In this document: in pieces, positions 10,080-18,868 of the stretch
Layout of the letters: each line of letters opens with the position of its first letter
How positions within the stretch are numbered: the stretch's first letter is position 1
Assembly: GCA_004322215.1 (NCBI GenBank)
Contig: SCSM01000011.1
Location: 514,697 to 578,696 of the forward strand
Direction of reading: 5' to 3'
Source of the DNA: Bacteroidota bacterium
GTDB taxonomy: Bacteria; Bacteroidota; Ignavibacteria; Kapaibacteriales; UBA2268
DNA: 64,000 bases
Made by a program: the position numbers and the translations under genes
The notes under the pieces: model-generated
Told to the model about the DNA's origin: nothing
Database searches by the model: none
The model's input: only the letters and a program-made list of their open reading frames with translations

Positions 10080-10727
10080 ATGAAAATCGGTGTTTTAGGG
10101 TCAGGTATGGTTGGTAAAGTATTGGCACAAGGATTTGCAAACCATTCCTATGATGTTATGATTGGCAGCCGGGATAAAAAGAAACTTGAAGATTGGAAAT
10201 ATGAATCCGGGTTCAAAGGTCAAGTTGGTGATTTCCTTGATACTGCAAAATTTGGTGAAATCATCATTCTTTCAGTTAAAGGAGTAAAAGCAATTGAAGC
10301 AATTGATTTGTCAGGAATTGAAAATTTTAAAGGAAAAATTGTTATTGATACTACCAACCCAATTGATGATTCGACACCGCCTGAAAATGGTGTCATCAAA
10401 TTCTTCACTAACAATGAACAGTCATTAATGGAAAAACTGCAGTCTTATATTCCTGAAGCAAAATTTGTTAAGGCATTCAGCAGTGTCGGCGCTGCATTTA
10501 TGGTAAATCCTGATTTCGGAGGAATTAAACCTACTATGGTAATCTGCGGTAATGATGATAATTCTCGTAAAGAAGTATCAAATATATTGCTTAAATTCGG
10601 TTGGGAAGTAGAAGATATGGGCAAAGCCAATGCTGCCGGAACTATTGAAAACCTGTGTATTCTGTGGTGCATACCCGGTTTTCTAAGGAACGACTGGTCC
10701 CACGCTTTTAAAATATTAAGAAAATAA
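10080..10727 (+). CDS. NADPH-dependent F420 reductase-like oxidoreductase
   Basis: This 215-residue protein opens with a Rossmann motif (MKIGVLGSGMVG, residues 1-12) followed by a basic cluster after beta-2 (GSRDKKK) that would favour NADP(H). The GEIIILSVKG segment and the TNPIDD turn fit the family of NADP oxidoreductases with coenzyme F420-dependent and related members (PF03807). Many bacterial members do not use F420, so the acceptor is uncertain. It is a single-gene unit with an AAGGTGAT ribosome site. Confidence 0.8.
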   Translation: MKIGVLGSGMVGKVLAQGFANHSYDVMIGSRDKKKLEDWKYESGFKGQVGDFLDTAKFGEIIILSVKGVKAIEAIDLSGIENFKGKIVIDTTNPIDDSTPPENGVIKFFTNNEQSLMEKLQSYIPEAKFVKAFSSVGAAFMVNPDFGGIKPTMVICGNDDNSRKEVSNILLKFGWEVEDMGKANAAGTIENLCILWCIPGFLRNDWSHAFKILRK

Positions 10728-10881
10728 ATTTTAATAAGATATTTTAGTCCCTTTTTTATTTAATTTTGTATCCAAAGAAAGGTGTATTAATTAATTAATT
10801 GTTTTGTAAAATATTTTTTATTTAAATTAATGAAACACATCAATAAATTGAATAAAGGTAATTTTAGAGTGAGATTTGGTC

Positions 10882-13209
10882 GTGAGGAAGGCATTAGTAA
10901 TTTTTTGTGTATTGTTGTTTGAGTGTGTTTTACTTCAATCTGCAGATAATAAATATCATATAAGTGGAAAAGTTTTAAACCAAAAAAATGAAGCTATATC
11001 ATTTGTAACAGCAAGAATTATAGAGTTAAATCAAACTGTAGCCACAAATAGTAAAGGGTATTTCTATTTTAATGATATACCGGCAGGTAAATACAAACTT
11101 AGATTTTCACATATCAGTTATCATACTTTTGATTCATCAATTTATTTAAATAATAATTTAGATGAATTTCAAATCAATTTATCATTATCTGAGAAAAGAA
11201 CAGATGAGGTTGTTGTAACAAGTACCCGCACATACAAGCATCTCGAGAATCTTCCTATTCCGGCAGATGTAATTAGTAATAAAGATATTGAAAAACAGGG
11301 CATTTTAAAATTAGATGCTGCATTAAGTGAACAGCTTGGTTTGAATGTATTGAATAATCACGGAAGCGGAGTTCAATTGCAAGGTTTGGATGCTGATTAT
11401 ACTTTGATTCTGTTGAACGGAGAACCAGTTGCAGGAAGAACAGGTGGTATCCTTGATTTATCGAGATTTACACTTGGAAATGTCAGTCGTATTGAGGTAG
11501 TTCGTGGCCCTTCCTCATCATTATATGGCAGTAATGCTTTAGCTGGAGTAATTAACATAATAACAGAAAAACCATCAATACCACTTGGTTTAAAAACCTC
11601 TTTGCGCTATGGAAGTAACTCACTTCTCGATGCTACAGGTAATGTTCAATATGCTGATGATGGACATAAGCTCGGTATTGATTTTTTTATTAACAGGTAT
11701 TACACAAAAGGTTTTAATGTTAATAAAGAAACCAGTTTGGGGCAAACTTCTCCTAAAGTTGAAAGTTATACTTTCAACAGTAACATATTTTATAATTTTT
11801 CTGACAAGACACAATTGAATTTATCGGGAAGGTATAATTTTGATAACGATTGGAATCAATTTTCTCTCAGAGGAGCTAGTGATTCATCCCTTGTTGACAC
11901 CAAAGTCAGAAATGATGAGACAAACTTTTCGCTTAGATTAGACCATAAAATTTCTAACGATTTTGACATCGAAGCAAGAGCATACAGAACTTCTTTCGGC
12001 ACAAAAACCTATTCCAATTTTGCATCAACAGGAGCATTTTATTCGGATTATAATTTTTGGCAAGGTACTAATAAATTAGAAGTACAATCTAATATATCAA
12101 ATATATTTTATGCAAATACGATAACCACCGGGATTGGAGGCGAACTGGATAATGTCGAAGCCGGGCAAATTGCAAATGGAGGTCAAAAGGCAAATTTATT
12201 TTTCGGGTATTTACAGTATGATACTAATTTAGACAGCAGTATTAATGTAATTGGCAGTGTAAGATTTGATAGCCACAGTGATTACAAATCGCATTGGAGT
12301 CCAAAGCTTGCTATTTCCTATGAACCTCTCGACAACCTGACTTTAAGAGCTTGTGTGGGCGGCGGTTTCAAAGCCCCTGATTTTGAACAGCTTTATCTCG
12401 ACTGGACAAATCCATTTGCCGGTTATTCGGTTTTGGGCTCAGCTTATGTTGAAGAAGGTGTCCGAAAAATGCAGGCGGAGGGATTAATTGACACTATATT
12501 TATTCAACCGAAAAACATATCAAAGCTTTCACCCGAAAGCTCATACTCACTCGATTTCGGATTTAATTATTATTTTGACAGGTACCTTGAACTTAAGGCA
12601 AATGCTTTCAGAAACAATATTTCCGATATGATTGAATTTTTAAGAATCGGGATAAAAAAGAACGGGCAGAATCTGCATACATATACTAATTTTAATAGAA
12701 TCTATACTCAGGGTATCGAAGTCAAACTCAAATCTGAACCGATTTTTAACTTAATTTTTGAATTAAATTATCAATTTCTTCAGACAGCAGATGAAGACGT
12801 TCTTGATAATATAAGAAATAAGAAAATTTACAAAAGGGGTTCAACCGGCATTGACAGACCTGTTCAGGAAGTTGAGTATGGAGGTTTATTCTATAGGCCT
12901 GAACATTCCGGGGCAATTAAAATTCAATACAATTGGTCTGAAGAAAATGCAAATATTTCTTTAAGGGGACTGTTCAAAGGTAAATACGGATGGATTGACT
13001 TAAACGGGAATGGAATTCTCGATGATAAATCCGAGTATGCACCTTCAACTATAATTTGGAATCTCACTGCATCGAAAGAACTATTTTCTTTATTTACAGT
13101 GCAGCTTGGAATTGATAATATTCTCGGTTATAAAGATATAAGAATGTTGTCGGTTTCTCCGGGCACAACTTTTTACATAAACTTAACTTTTAATTTTAAC
13201 AATTTTTAA
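10882..13209 (+). CDS. TonB-dependent outer-membrane receptor, probably for heme
   Basis: About 775 residues. A signal segment is followed by a carboxypeptidase-regulatory-like beta domain (KVLNQKNEAISFVTAR, ~residues 30-110). Next comes a plug domain with LNGEPVAGRTGG and RIEVVRGPSSSLYGSNALAGVINI, then the 22-strand barrel ending in an aromatic Phe. The barrel has FKAPDFEQLY followed by a SPESS segment, which resembles the FRAP/NPxL block of heme receptors such as HmuR. I chose GTG at 10882, with GAGTGAG 8 nt upstream; a TTG at 10876 is the alternative. The HmuY-like gene follows 16 bp later, so the two form an operon for heme capture and import. Confidence 0.85.
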   Translation: MRKALVIFCVLLFECVLLQSADNKYHISGKVLNQKNEAISFVTARIIELNQTVATNSKGYFYFNDIPAGKYKLRFSHISYHTFDSSIYLNNNLDEFQINLSLSEKRTDEVVVTSTRTYKHLENLPIPADVISNKDIEKQGILKLDAALSEQLGLNVLNNHGSGVQLQGLDADYTLILLNGEPVAGRTGGILDLSRFTLGNVSRIEVVRGPSSSLYGSNALAGVINIITEKPSIPLGLKTSLRYGSNSLLDATGNVQYADDGHKLGIDFFINRYYTKGFNVNKETSLGQTSPKVESYTFNSNIFYNFSDKTQLNLSGRYNFDNDWNQFSLRGASDSSLVDTKVRNDETNFSLRLDHKISNDFDIEARAYRTSFGTKTYSNFASTGAFYSDYNFWQGTNKLEVQSNISNIFYANTITTGIGGELDNVEAGQIANGGQKANLFFGYLQYDTNLDSSINVIGSVRFDSHSDYKSHWSPKLAISYEPLDNLTLRACVGGGFKAPDFEQLYLDWTNPFAGYSVLGSAYVEEGVRKMQAEGLIDTIFIQPKNISKLSPESSYSLDFGFNYYFDRYLELKANAFRNNISDMIEFLRIGIKKNGQNLHTYTNFNRIYTQGIEVKLKSEPIFNLIFELNYQFLQTADEDVLDNIRNKKIYKRGSTGIDRPVQEVEYGGLFYRPEHSGAIKIQYNWSEENANISLRGLFKGKYGWIDLNGNGILDDKSEYAPSTIIWNLTASKELFSLFTVQLGIDNILGYKDIRMLSVSPGTTFYINLTFNFNNF

Positions 13210-13225
13210 TTTTTTGGAGTATTTT

Positions 13226-13828
13226 ATGAAAACACTACATATTATTATAATTTCGTTCCTTGCATTTACCCTTGTTGTATCCTGCAGTAAAGAAGTTACT
13301 GAACCAACTAACACAAATAATGCGAGAAGTACTACTATCAGCAATCTTCCGGCTGATACTGGAAAAACCGGGCATTTCACATTCTTCCGCTTAAGCGATA
13401 GCTCAATTGTCTCACTTGCTGATTCTAATACTACAAAATGGGACTTGGGATTTGCTTCTACAACAATCATAGTAAACAGCGGGGTCAGAGGACCGGGACA
13501 AGGTGCTGCTATCGTTATGAGACAAACTGATTTCAATTCCGTTACCGAAGCTCCAGAAACCGGCTGGGTAACCGAAACACAGTTAGCACCTCCTGCAATT
13601 CCGACCGGCTCCGATAATGGCTGGTATCATTATGAAGGTGCAACAATGACCATTACCCCGGTACCTGGTGTTGTGCTTCTAATCAGAACTGCTGACGGCA
13701 AATATGCAAAGATGCAGGTCATCAGCTATTATAAGGATGCACCCCAGGTTATTGACCCGAACGGACAAACCAGAATGTACACATTCAAATATGTATATCA
13801 ACCAGACGGAACTAAAAAGTTTCAGTAA
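13226..13828 (+). CDS. HmuY-like heme-binding lipoprotein
   Basis: The ATG at 13226 has TTGGAG 6 nt upstream and gives a 200-residue protein with a lipoprotein signal (LAFTLVVSC, lipidated Cys near residue 20). KWDLGFASTTIIVNSG and the C-terminal YAKMQVISYYKDA/YTFKYVYQ strands match the HmuY family, hemophore lipoproteins that take heme from host or environmental proteins and pass it to a TonB receptor. It follows the receptor gene by 16 bp. An in-frame TTG at 13214 is possible but lies inside the ribosome site. Confidence 0.85.
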   Translation: MKTLHIIIISFLAFTLVVSCSKEVTEPTNTNNARSTTISNLPADTGKTGHFTFFRLSDSSIVSLADSNTTKWDLGFASTTIIVNSGVRGPGQGAAIVMRQTDFNSVTEAPETGWVTETQLAPPAIPTGSDNGWYHYEGATMTITPVPGVVLLIRTADGKYAKMQVISYYKDAPQVIDPNGQTRMYTFKYVYQPDGTKKFQ

Positions 13829-13848
13829 ACTTTAATTTAAATAATAGT

Positions 13849-13887
13849 AAAAACCGGATATTAATAAAAAGATTTCCGGTTTTTTTA
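13849..13887 (+). terminator. Intrinsic terminator after the heme-uptake operon
   Basis: AAAACCGGA and TCCGGTTTT form a 9-bp stem around a loop of about 14 nt, and the stem runs into a T-tract. It closes the receptor/HmuY operon and lies just left of the transposon. Confidence 0.75.
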
Positions 13888-13900
13888 TGAAATATTAAAA

Positions 13901-13908
13901 TTAATTTT
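13901..13908. repeat. Target-site duplication, left copy
   Basis: TTAATTTT directly abuts the left inverted repeat and is repeated at 19713-19720 directly after the right one. Eight-bp duplications are characteristic of the IS1595 family. Confidence 0.85.
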
Positions 13909-13932
13909 CGCACATATATACCATTAGACATA
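13909..13932 (+). repeat. Left terminal inverted repeat of the cargo transposon
   Basis: These 24 bp are the exact reverse complement of 19689-19712. The outermost bases are CGCACATATA. The next subterminal words are also partly shared with the right end. Confidence 0.9.
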
Positions 13933-14082
13933 GATTATTTTCAACTTTATTTATGCTTGTATAGTATTATATTTCTCTGACAATTTGGCATAATATTTCC
14001 CAAATAAAAAATAATCTAACTGATTAATCGTAAAACAATTTAAGAAATATTTTTTTATTAAAAAAAAATAAAAGGGTGAAAT

Positions 14083-14280
14083 ATGAAAAATATTACTTTT
14101 GATTTAAATTGTAAATTTGACGGCTTTGGTAAACTTAAAAATTTTGAATCGGCTTGCTTGAAGAATTTGGAGGTAAATTCTCATAATTTATCATTTTTTA
14201 ATATTTTTAAACAATATAATAGATTAATGAAAGAAAACTCAAATAAAAATTATAAATTAAAATTTCCAGAATGGTTATAA
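14083..14280 (+). CDS. Small hypothetical protein inside the transposon
   Basis: A 65-residue Lys/Asn-rich product starting at an ATG with AAGGGTGA 5 nt upstream. No domain is recognised. It is the first open frame inside the left end of the transposon and stands alone on this strand. Composition alone does not prove it is a gene; the good ribosome site is the main support. Confidence 0.4.
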   Translation: MKNITFDLNCKFDGFGKLKNFESACLKNLEVNSHNLSFFNIFKQYNRLMKENSNKNYKLKFPEWL

Positions 14281-14391
14281 ACTACCTACTAATTATTTTA
14301 GATATAAAATATAATTCCTAATATATTTCTACTCTATATATTTCAACCACCTGATAAATTGACATAGAATAAATATAATAATTTCTTTATA

Positions 14392-14718
14392 TCATCTTTT
14401 GCCACAGAGATTGTGGTATTTAGAACGTAATTCGCTTTCAAGTTTCAATCTATTTTCTTTAGTATATTTTAACGTTGGCATTGGATAAATACAAACCCAA
14501 ATATTATTATTTAAACATTTTCTTTTCCAGCAATCAATTCTATCATGGTTATTAATTCTTTCCCCTAATTCACCTGATTGACCAACATCAATAACAGTCC
14601 AACTCTTATCTGAGTTCACACACAAAATAATATAAATAGCAGCTATATCTTTAAAATCAGCTTCTACAAGTGGAACACAATAACAATTAAGATTAGAAAT
14701 AGTAACATTTACTCCCAT
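14392..14718 (-). CDS. Small GIY-YIG-like fold protein
   Basis: About 108 residues. AAIYIILC (the GIY strand), then IDVGQSGELGERINNH (YIG-like strand plus Arg helix) and a late Glu in KLESELRSKY follow the order of GIY-YIG nuclease motifs in a reduced form. AGGAG lies 8 nt before the ATG at 14718; the ATG at 14724 is too close to it. It is transposon cargo and one of three such proteins within 5 kb. Nuclease activity is not certain because the canonical Tyr pair is incomplete. Confidence 0.6.
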   Translation of the reverse strand: MGVNVTISNLNCYCVPLVEADFKDIAAIYIILCVNSDKSWTVIDVGQSGELGERINNHDRIDCWKRKCLNNNIWVCIYPMPTLKYTKENRLKLESELRSKYHNLCGKR

Positions 14719-14754
14719 AATCATATCTCCTAATTAATAAAACGAATTATTTTT

Positions 14755-14967
14755 TTATTCTATGGTATTATTGGTTATTGTATAAGTATATCCATATCGC
14801 CATCCTGCACCGCCAGTGCCGCCAGTAGTATCGGGCATTTTAAGTGAAATTTCTTCCCAAGCACGAGCTTCTATTTCCCTCGAAAAACCTCTTTGCCACC
14901 AATCTGAGGGATTACCATGTTCCTGTTTGCGTCTTGCTGGGTCATCGGTTAAACCAACATATTTCAT
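14755..14967 (-). CDS. Short GIY-YIG-like protein (YVGLTDDPxRRKQEH type)
   Basis: This 70-residue product has MKYVGLTDDPARRKQEHGNP, the YIG-like half of a GIY-YIG fold with its Arg/His helix, then EIEARAWEE carrying the expected Glu, and GWRYGYTYTI at the end. It lacks the usual N-terminal GIY strand, although small family members are built this way. A GAGGT ribosome site precedes the ATG. It lies 30 bp upstream of, and on the same strand as, the 14392-14718 gene, so the two are probably co-transcribed. Confidence 0.65.
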   Translation of the reverse strand: MKYVGLTDDPARRKQEHGNPSDWWQRGFSREIEARAWEEISLKMPDTTGGTGGAGWRYGYTYTITNNTIE

Positions 14968-15170
14968 ATATTACCTCTTTAATGTAATTTTTATTCATTA
15001 CAAAGATAATAATATAATTTGATATAATCATATTATTTTTTTTAATGGCACTATAATTGCATATAATAATATTACTTTTATATCCAAATATTTTAATTCT
15101 TTTTTATCCTTTTTTGTATTTCAATAACTACTCTATAACAATATGTTATAATAATGACTTATAAACTATT

Positions 15171-15226
15171 AGTAATAATATCACCGATAAATTACGAATA
15201 GAAAATGGTAATAATATCGGTAATAA
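15171..15226. promoter_or_regulatory. Pair of 20-bp direct repeats upstream of the XRE/ImmA operon
   Basis: AGTAATAATATCACCGATAA (15171-15190) and GGTAATAATATCGGTAATAA (15207-15226) match at 15 of 20 positions and are 36 bp apart. They lie about 75 bp before the operon start and just upstream of its probable promoter. They are candidate operators for the XRE-type regulator of this operon. Confidence 0.45.
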
Positions 15227-15240
15227 AATATAGGAATATT

Positions 15241-15270
15241 TTTGTTTTTCGATTTTTTATATTATATTTG
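15241..15270 (+). promoter_or_regulatory. Bacteroidota-type promoter for the XRE/ImmA operon
   Basis: TTTG at 15241-15244 and TATATTTG at 15263-15270 are spaced like the -33 TTTG and -7 TAnnTTTG boxes recognised by the Bacteroidota primary sigma factor. The ATG is at 15303. Confidence 0.5.
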
Positions 15271-15302
15271 TATTGAATTTATTATATAAGAAAGGGAAAT
15301 TT

Positions 15303-15923
15303 ATGGAATTAATTGATAAACAAGATGCAATATTAATTTTAGACCCCTATATTGAAGGGATATTTCAATGTATGAAAGCCGCAATAAGTGATTATCAAAA
15401 ATTGTCTGCTGATTTTAAACTAAGTATGTGTGTTACAGCGAAGGCATGGATTATACGGCAAAGAGAAATATTTCATTTAAAAGAGAAGTATAATCAAGAA
15501 GAAAAAGATGATATAAAAATAGAAGTAGATGAAAATGGGTTGTTTATATTTAGGATAAAAAATGTATTAAATTTAAGATTTAATAAACTAAGTAAAAGTT
15601 ATAATATATCAAGTAAAACTACAAATCGTATCCGAGCATTTAAAAATCAAGAAGAATTATTTCCGGGCTTTAATCAAACTGGAGTTAATCTTGTCGCAGG
15701 TTATATACCCGACCCAGCATGGGAAAATTTTTCGTATTATATAAGTTGCCCGAATGGAGAAACAAATTCTTGGTATATGGAAATTGGGACTACCATACCA
15801 ACAACTATTGAGATACATAGACTGTCAGAATTAGATTTAACCGGAACTGAAGAGGAAATGAGCAATATCAAAATTAAATCAGATACACTAAAAAAGGTAA
15901 ATAATGAAGGAAATTTATTTTAA
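15303..15923 (+). CDS. Unknown partner of an XRE/ImmA-IrrE protein, possible toxin
   Basis: The ATG at 15303, with AAAGGGAAA upstream, gives about 206 residues. No catalytic motif is recognised. The N-terminal half is helical; the C-terminal half is beta-rich with conserved-looking WENFSYYISCPNG and NSWYMEIG segments. Its 3' end overlaps the next gene by 20 nt, which implies translational coupling. Two-gene units of an unknown protein plus an XRE/ImmA-IrrE protein occur as toxin-antitoxin-like defence systems; RosmerTA is one I recall with this layout. Function here is inferred from context only. Confidence 0.6.
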   Translation: MELIDKQDAILILDPYIEGIFQCMKAAISDYQKLSADFKLSMCVTAKAWIIRQREIFHLKEKYNQEEKDDIKIEVDENGLFIFRIKNVLNLRFNKLSKSYNISSKTTNRIRAFKNQEELFPGFNQTGVNLVAGYIPDPAWENFSYYISCPNGETNSWYMEIGTTIPTTIEIHRLSELDLTGTEEEMSNIKIKSDTLKKVNNEGNLF

Positions 15924-16947
15924 TCCTTATATGTTAATTTTAGCAAGAGAAAGTCGGGGAATTTCTCAATCTAACTTAGCAAAAGAATTAAAAATTTCAC
16001 AAGGTTTGATTTCTCAAATTGAATTAAAAATAAAATCCCCGTCCATAGAATTATTGACTAGAATATCAGAAAAACTAAATTACCCAATAAGTTTTTTTAG
16101 CATTGATTGGCGAATATATTCTGGATTTAGTTTTCATAGGAAAAGAAAAAGTTTAGGTTTGAGATTGTTAAATACAATTGATGCAAGAATAAATATTCAA
16201 TTAATTCATTTGGTGAAATTATTAAATTCTGTTGAAATAATCCATTATGACATACCATTTTATGATATAGATGAATTTGATTCAATTAAACTTATTGCTC
16301 AATCATTAAGAACGAAATGGAAAATCCCAAAGGGTCCAATAGACAATTTGGTTAAATTTGTTGAACAAAATGGTGCAATTGTAATACTTTTCGATTTTTA
16401 CAATGATAAAATTGATGGCTTAAGTATAAAAGTTGATAAATTACCTCCTGTGTTTTTCCTAAATAAGTTTTTATCGGGGGATAGATTAAGATTTACACTT
16501 GCACATGAATTAGGACATATTATAATGCACGATTCTCAAAAAAAGGATATTGAAAAAGAAGCACATAACTTTGCATCAGAATTCCTTATGCCTGAAGATG
16601 AGATTAAACACCAGCTTCAAAATATTAATTTAGATACTCTTTTTGATTTAAAACGTTATTGGAAAGTATCAGCACAAGCTCTTTTAGTGCGAGCCGAAAA
16701 ACTAAATACAATCAGCGAAAATAAGAAATCTTATCTTTGGGCTCAAATTAATAAATTTGGTTATAGGAAAAAAGAACCAATAGATATTATGGTAGAAACC
16801 CCAAGTACATTAAAATTATTAATTGATATGCACAATAAACAACTTGGATATTCAAATGAACAATTAAGTAAAATATTAAATATAAAATTAAATGAATTTG
16901 AAAGCATGTATCAATTTCAAAATAATAATTTAAAAATTATAAAATAA
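15904..16947 (+). CDS. XRE-family HTH regulator fused to ImmA/IrrE zinc peptidase
   Basis: This 347-residue protein has a Cro/C1-type HTH at residues 9-65 (LARESRGISQSNLAKELKIS, GLISQIE). A COG2856 peptidase follows, with the zinc motif HELGH at 201-205 and the likely third ligand Glu219 in EKEAHNFASEFLMP. In this family the peptidase cleaves or sequesters a repressor or toxin in response to stress. It overlaps the upstream unknown gene by 20 nt, so it is probably the antitoxin/regulator of that pair. The direct repeats at 15171-15226 may be its operators. It is carried inside the transposon. Confidence 0.88.
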   Translation: MKEIYFNPYMLILARESRGISQSNLAKELKISQGLISQIELKIKSPSIELLTRISEKLNYPISFFSIDWRIYSGFSFHRKRKSLGLRLLNTIDARINIQLIHLVKLLNSVEIIHYDIPFYDIDEFDSIKLIAQSLRTKWKIPKGPIDNLVKFVEQNGAIVILFDFYNDKIDGLSIKVDKLPPVFFLNKFLSGDRLRFTLAHELGHIIMHDSQKKDIEKEAHNFASEFLMPEDEIKHQLQNINLDTLFDLKRYWKVSAQALLVRAEKLNTISENKKSYLWAQINKFGYRKKEPIDIMVETPSTLKLLIDMHNKQLGYSNEQLSKILNIKLNEFESMYQFQNNNLKIIK

Positions 16948-16956
16948 TTAGAAGTA

Positions 16957-17925
16957 TTAACTATGATTTCTCTTCTTATATACAATCTTCTTCACATCAC
17001 CCTTCGGTTTCAGATTAACGAGGCATTTCTCGTCTGCAACGGCATTTTTGATTGTTTGAGCAAAGCCAATATCTGCCTTTCTCCGCTTGTTATATTTATA
17101 GCTATATTCTGCAAGATAGAACGGTAAATACTTCTTAGAGATTGCCCTGAAATTGCCTTTAATCCCATTTTTTAGTAAACTCCAAAAACCTTCAATAGTA
17201 TTTGTATGAATTGCACCTCTGGCAAATTCTTTCTGGTGGTCTATTGTCAAATGTTCTACTACCTCATCAAATCTTTTATAAGACTTGAACTCATCAGTTA
17301 TTAAAATTGCACCATCTTCTTTGACATATCTTTTAAACATTGCTAATAAATTTCTTGTAGTCAGCTTCTCAACTACCTTTGTGGTAACTTGTCCGCTTTG
17401 CCTTGCAACTATTCCGACAACAGGCACTTTCCTTGTACCCCTGCCACGCTTATTTTCAACCCGGCTTAATACCGGAGCATTATCAGGATATTTAATTGCT
17501 GGTTTACGAGGTTTCCCTCCCATATAAGCCTCATCCATTTCAACAATGCCATCAAGCATATCAGCTTGGTCAAGCATGGCACAACGTACCTTCATAGCAT
17601 TGAACCAAGCAGTTTTTTGAGTAATCCCTAATTGCCTTCCTAATTCTTTTGATGAAATTCCCATCTTTGAATTTACCATCAAGGCAATAAGTTGAAACCA
17701 AATCGGCAAAGGCATATTAGTATCTTCAAAAACAGAATCTACCAAGACGCTGAAAGACCGTCCACAATTATTGCATTGATAACGAAACTCATTTTTTCGG
17801 TCTGCAATATGTTCTTGCTCATTGCAATAGGGACAGGTAGGAAGTTTTCCCCATCTAATTTTTTCAAGATGTTCAATACATTTTCTTTGAGTATTGAATT
17901 TCTTATGCAGTTCAATAATATTCAT
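16957..17925 (-). CDS. IS1595-family (ISXO2-like) transposase
   Basis: This 322-residue protein has an N-terminal zinc ribbon (Cys31, Cys34, Cys51, Cys54 in CPYC and CNNC). An HTH region follows (GISSKELGRQLGITQKTAW), then a DDE-type catalytic core: Asp131 in VEMDEAYMGG, Asp211 in ITDEFKSY, and the Asn242/Glu245 block HTNTIEGFWSLLK. All are intact and the length is normal. No inverted repeats lie directly around this gene. The matching ends are the 24-bp repeats at 13909 and 19712, so this enzyme most likely moves the whole 5.8-kb unit. Confidence 0.95.
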   Translation of the reverse strand: MNIIELHKKFNTQRKCIEHLEKIRWGKLPTCPYCNEQEHIADRKNEFRYQCNNCGRSFSVLVDSVFEDTNMPLPIWFQLIALMVNSKMGISSKELGRQLGITQKTAWFNAMKVRCAMLDQADMLDGIVEMDEAYMGGKPRKPAIKYPDNAPVLSRVENKRGRGTRKVPVVGIVARQSGQVTTKVVEKLTTRNLLAMFKRYVKEDGAILITDEFKSYKRFDEVVEHLTIDHQKEFARGAIHTNTIEGFWSLLKNGIKGNFRAISKKYLPFYLAEYSYKYNKRRKADIGFAQTIKNAVADEKCLVNLKPKGDVKKIVYKKRNHS

Positions 17926-17995
17926 AAAATCACTTTTTATAATTTGACATAATAGTTATTTTCGTAAAAGTATTTTCTTTATTCTTGGATATATT

Positions 17996-18511
17996 ATGAA
18001 TTCAACCTTAAATGATTTATCAGGTAATAATTCTGACATCAGACAACAAGTAATAATTTCAAAATTAATCATTAGTATTAAACGGCAATTAGAAACTCTG
18101 CATAAGCATAAAACGATAGTAACTTCTGAATCTGATATACTTTTTTATAACAATACCAGAGAATTACAAAGAAGAAATGCTGATATAGTAATTTGGAAAT
18201 ATTCAGATGAAGAATTAAAAGGCATTATGAATCCTTTATTAATTATTGAATTGACTAATAATAAATTTCCTCAAGATATATTTAATACACATAATCAAGA
18301 TTTTATAAAAGCCAATGAATATTTAGATTATATTGAATCATTGAGAGAATATATTCTTTATAATTACGAGAATAAAGAAATAATTAAATTTTCAAAGAAC
18401 AGGAAAAAAGAATTTGACATTACTTATAATAATTTTCATTCAAATTATTTAGATAAAAATCTCAAACAATCTCTTGCTCTTGATTTTCCAGAACTAAATT
18501 ATGATGATTAA
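17996..18511 (+). CDS. Uma2-like PD-(D/E)XK fold protein
   Basis: The protein has 171 residues. NADIVIWKY (Asp63), NPLLIIELTNN (Glu85), then a DFIKANEYLDY helix and a LREYILYNYENKEI strand follow the layout of the Uma2/DUF820 branch of PD-(D/E)XK nuclease-like proteins. The usual Lys two residues after the Glu is replaced by Thr; Uma2 proteins often place their Lys in the next helix. It is transposon cargo, and its 3' end overlaps the convergent gene by 50 nt. DNA cleavage is plausible but unproven. Confidence 0.55.
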   Translation: MNSTLNDLSGNNSDIRQQVIISKLIISIKRQLETLHKHKTIVTSESDILFYNNTRELQRRNADIVIWKYSDEELKGIMNPLLIIELTNNKFPQDIFNTHNQDFIKANEYLDYIESLREYILYNYENKEIIKFSKNRKKEFDITYNNFHSNYLDKNLKQSLALDFPELNYDD

Positions 18512-18797
18512 TATTTTTAGGTCTGACTGTATCATTACCTTCAATATACATGAGTGTTTCATCAAAAATTAAACTTTTCAAATTTAATTGATAACCTGAA
18601 TAATTTATATTTGCATGAGGGTCTTCCAATATATCTTGGTCAAAACCTGAAACTGGGGAAAATCTACAAATTCCACCTTCTGGGAAACGAACCGAGATAG
18701 ACCATTTATTGACACTCACTAATTCAACTTGAAGTATTTCACCATAATTATCACCAAGCCCACGAATTTCGACTTTGGGACATATATTATTACTCAT
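18462..18797 (-). CDS. Hypothetical protein in transposon
   Basis: A 111-residue, beta-rich product (GEILQVELVSVNKWSISVRF) with no recognised family. The C-terminus overlaps the convergent Uma2-like gene by 50 nt, which is unusual for real neighbours, though protein-like composition runs along most of the frame. No ribosome site is visible; the region directly upstream has the ATTATGTCAA (reverse TTGACATAAT) word. DUF2442-like proteins have a similar length and strand pattern, but I cannot confirm that. Confidence 0.55.
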   Translation of the reverse strand: MSNNICPKVEIRGLGDNYGEILQVELVSVNKWSISVRFPEGGICRFSPVSGFDQDILEDPHANINYSGYQLNLKSLIFDETLMYIEGNDTVRPKNINHHNLVLENQEQEIV

Positions 18798-18815
18798 ATT
18801 TTAACTTTTTATAAT

Positions 18816-18844
18816 TTGACATAATTTATTAAATTTGATATATT
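18816..18844 (+). promoter_or_regulatory. Possible TTGACA/TATATT promoter
   Basis: TTGACA at 18816-18821 and TATATT at 18839-18844 are separated by exactly 17 bp, 25 bp before the ATG at 18869. The -35 is part of the recurrent TTGACATAAT word. This is a sigma70-like rather than Bacteroidota-like promoter, which would fit a foreign element. Confidence 0.45.
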
Positions 18845-18868
18845 AATTAATTAATAAATGGATGTTTT

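Noticed and set aside
16948-17995. A simple IS1595 insertion limited to the transposase gene
   Set aside because: No inverted repeats were found directly around the gene, while perfect 24-bp ends with an 8-bp duplication lie at 13909 and 19712.
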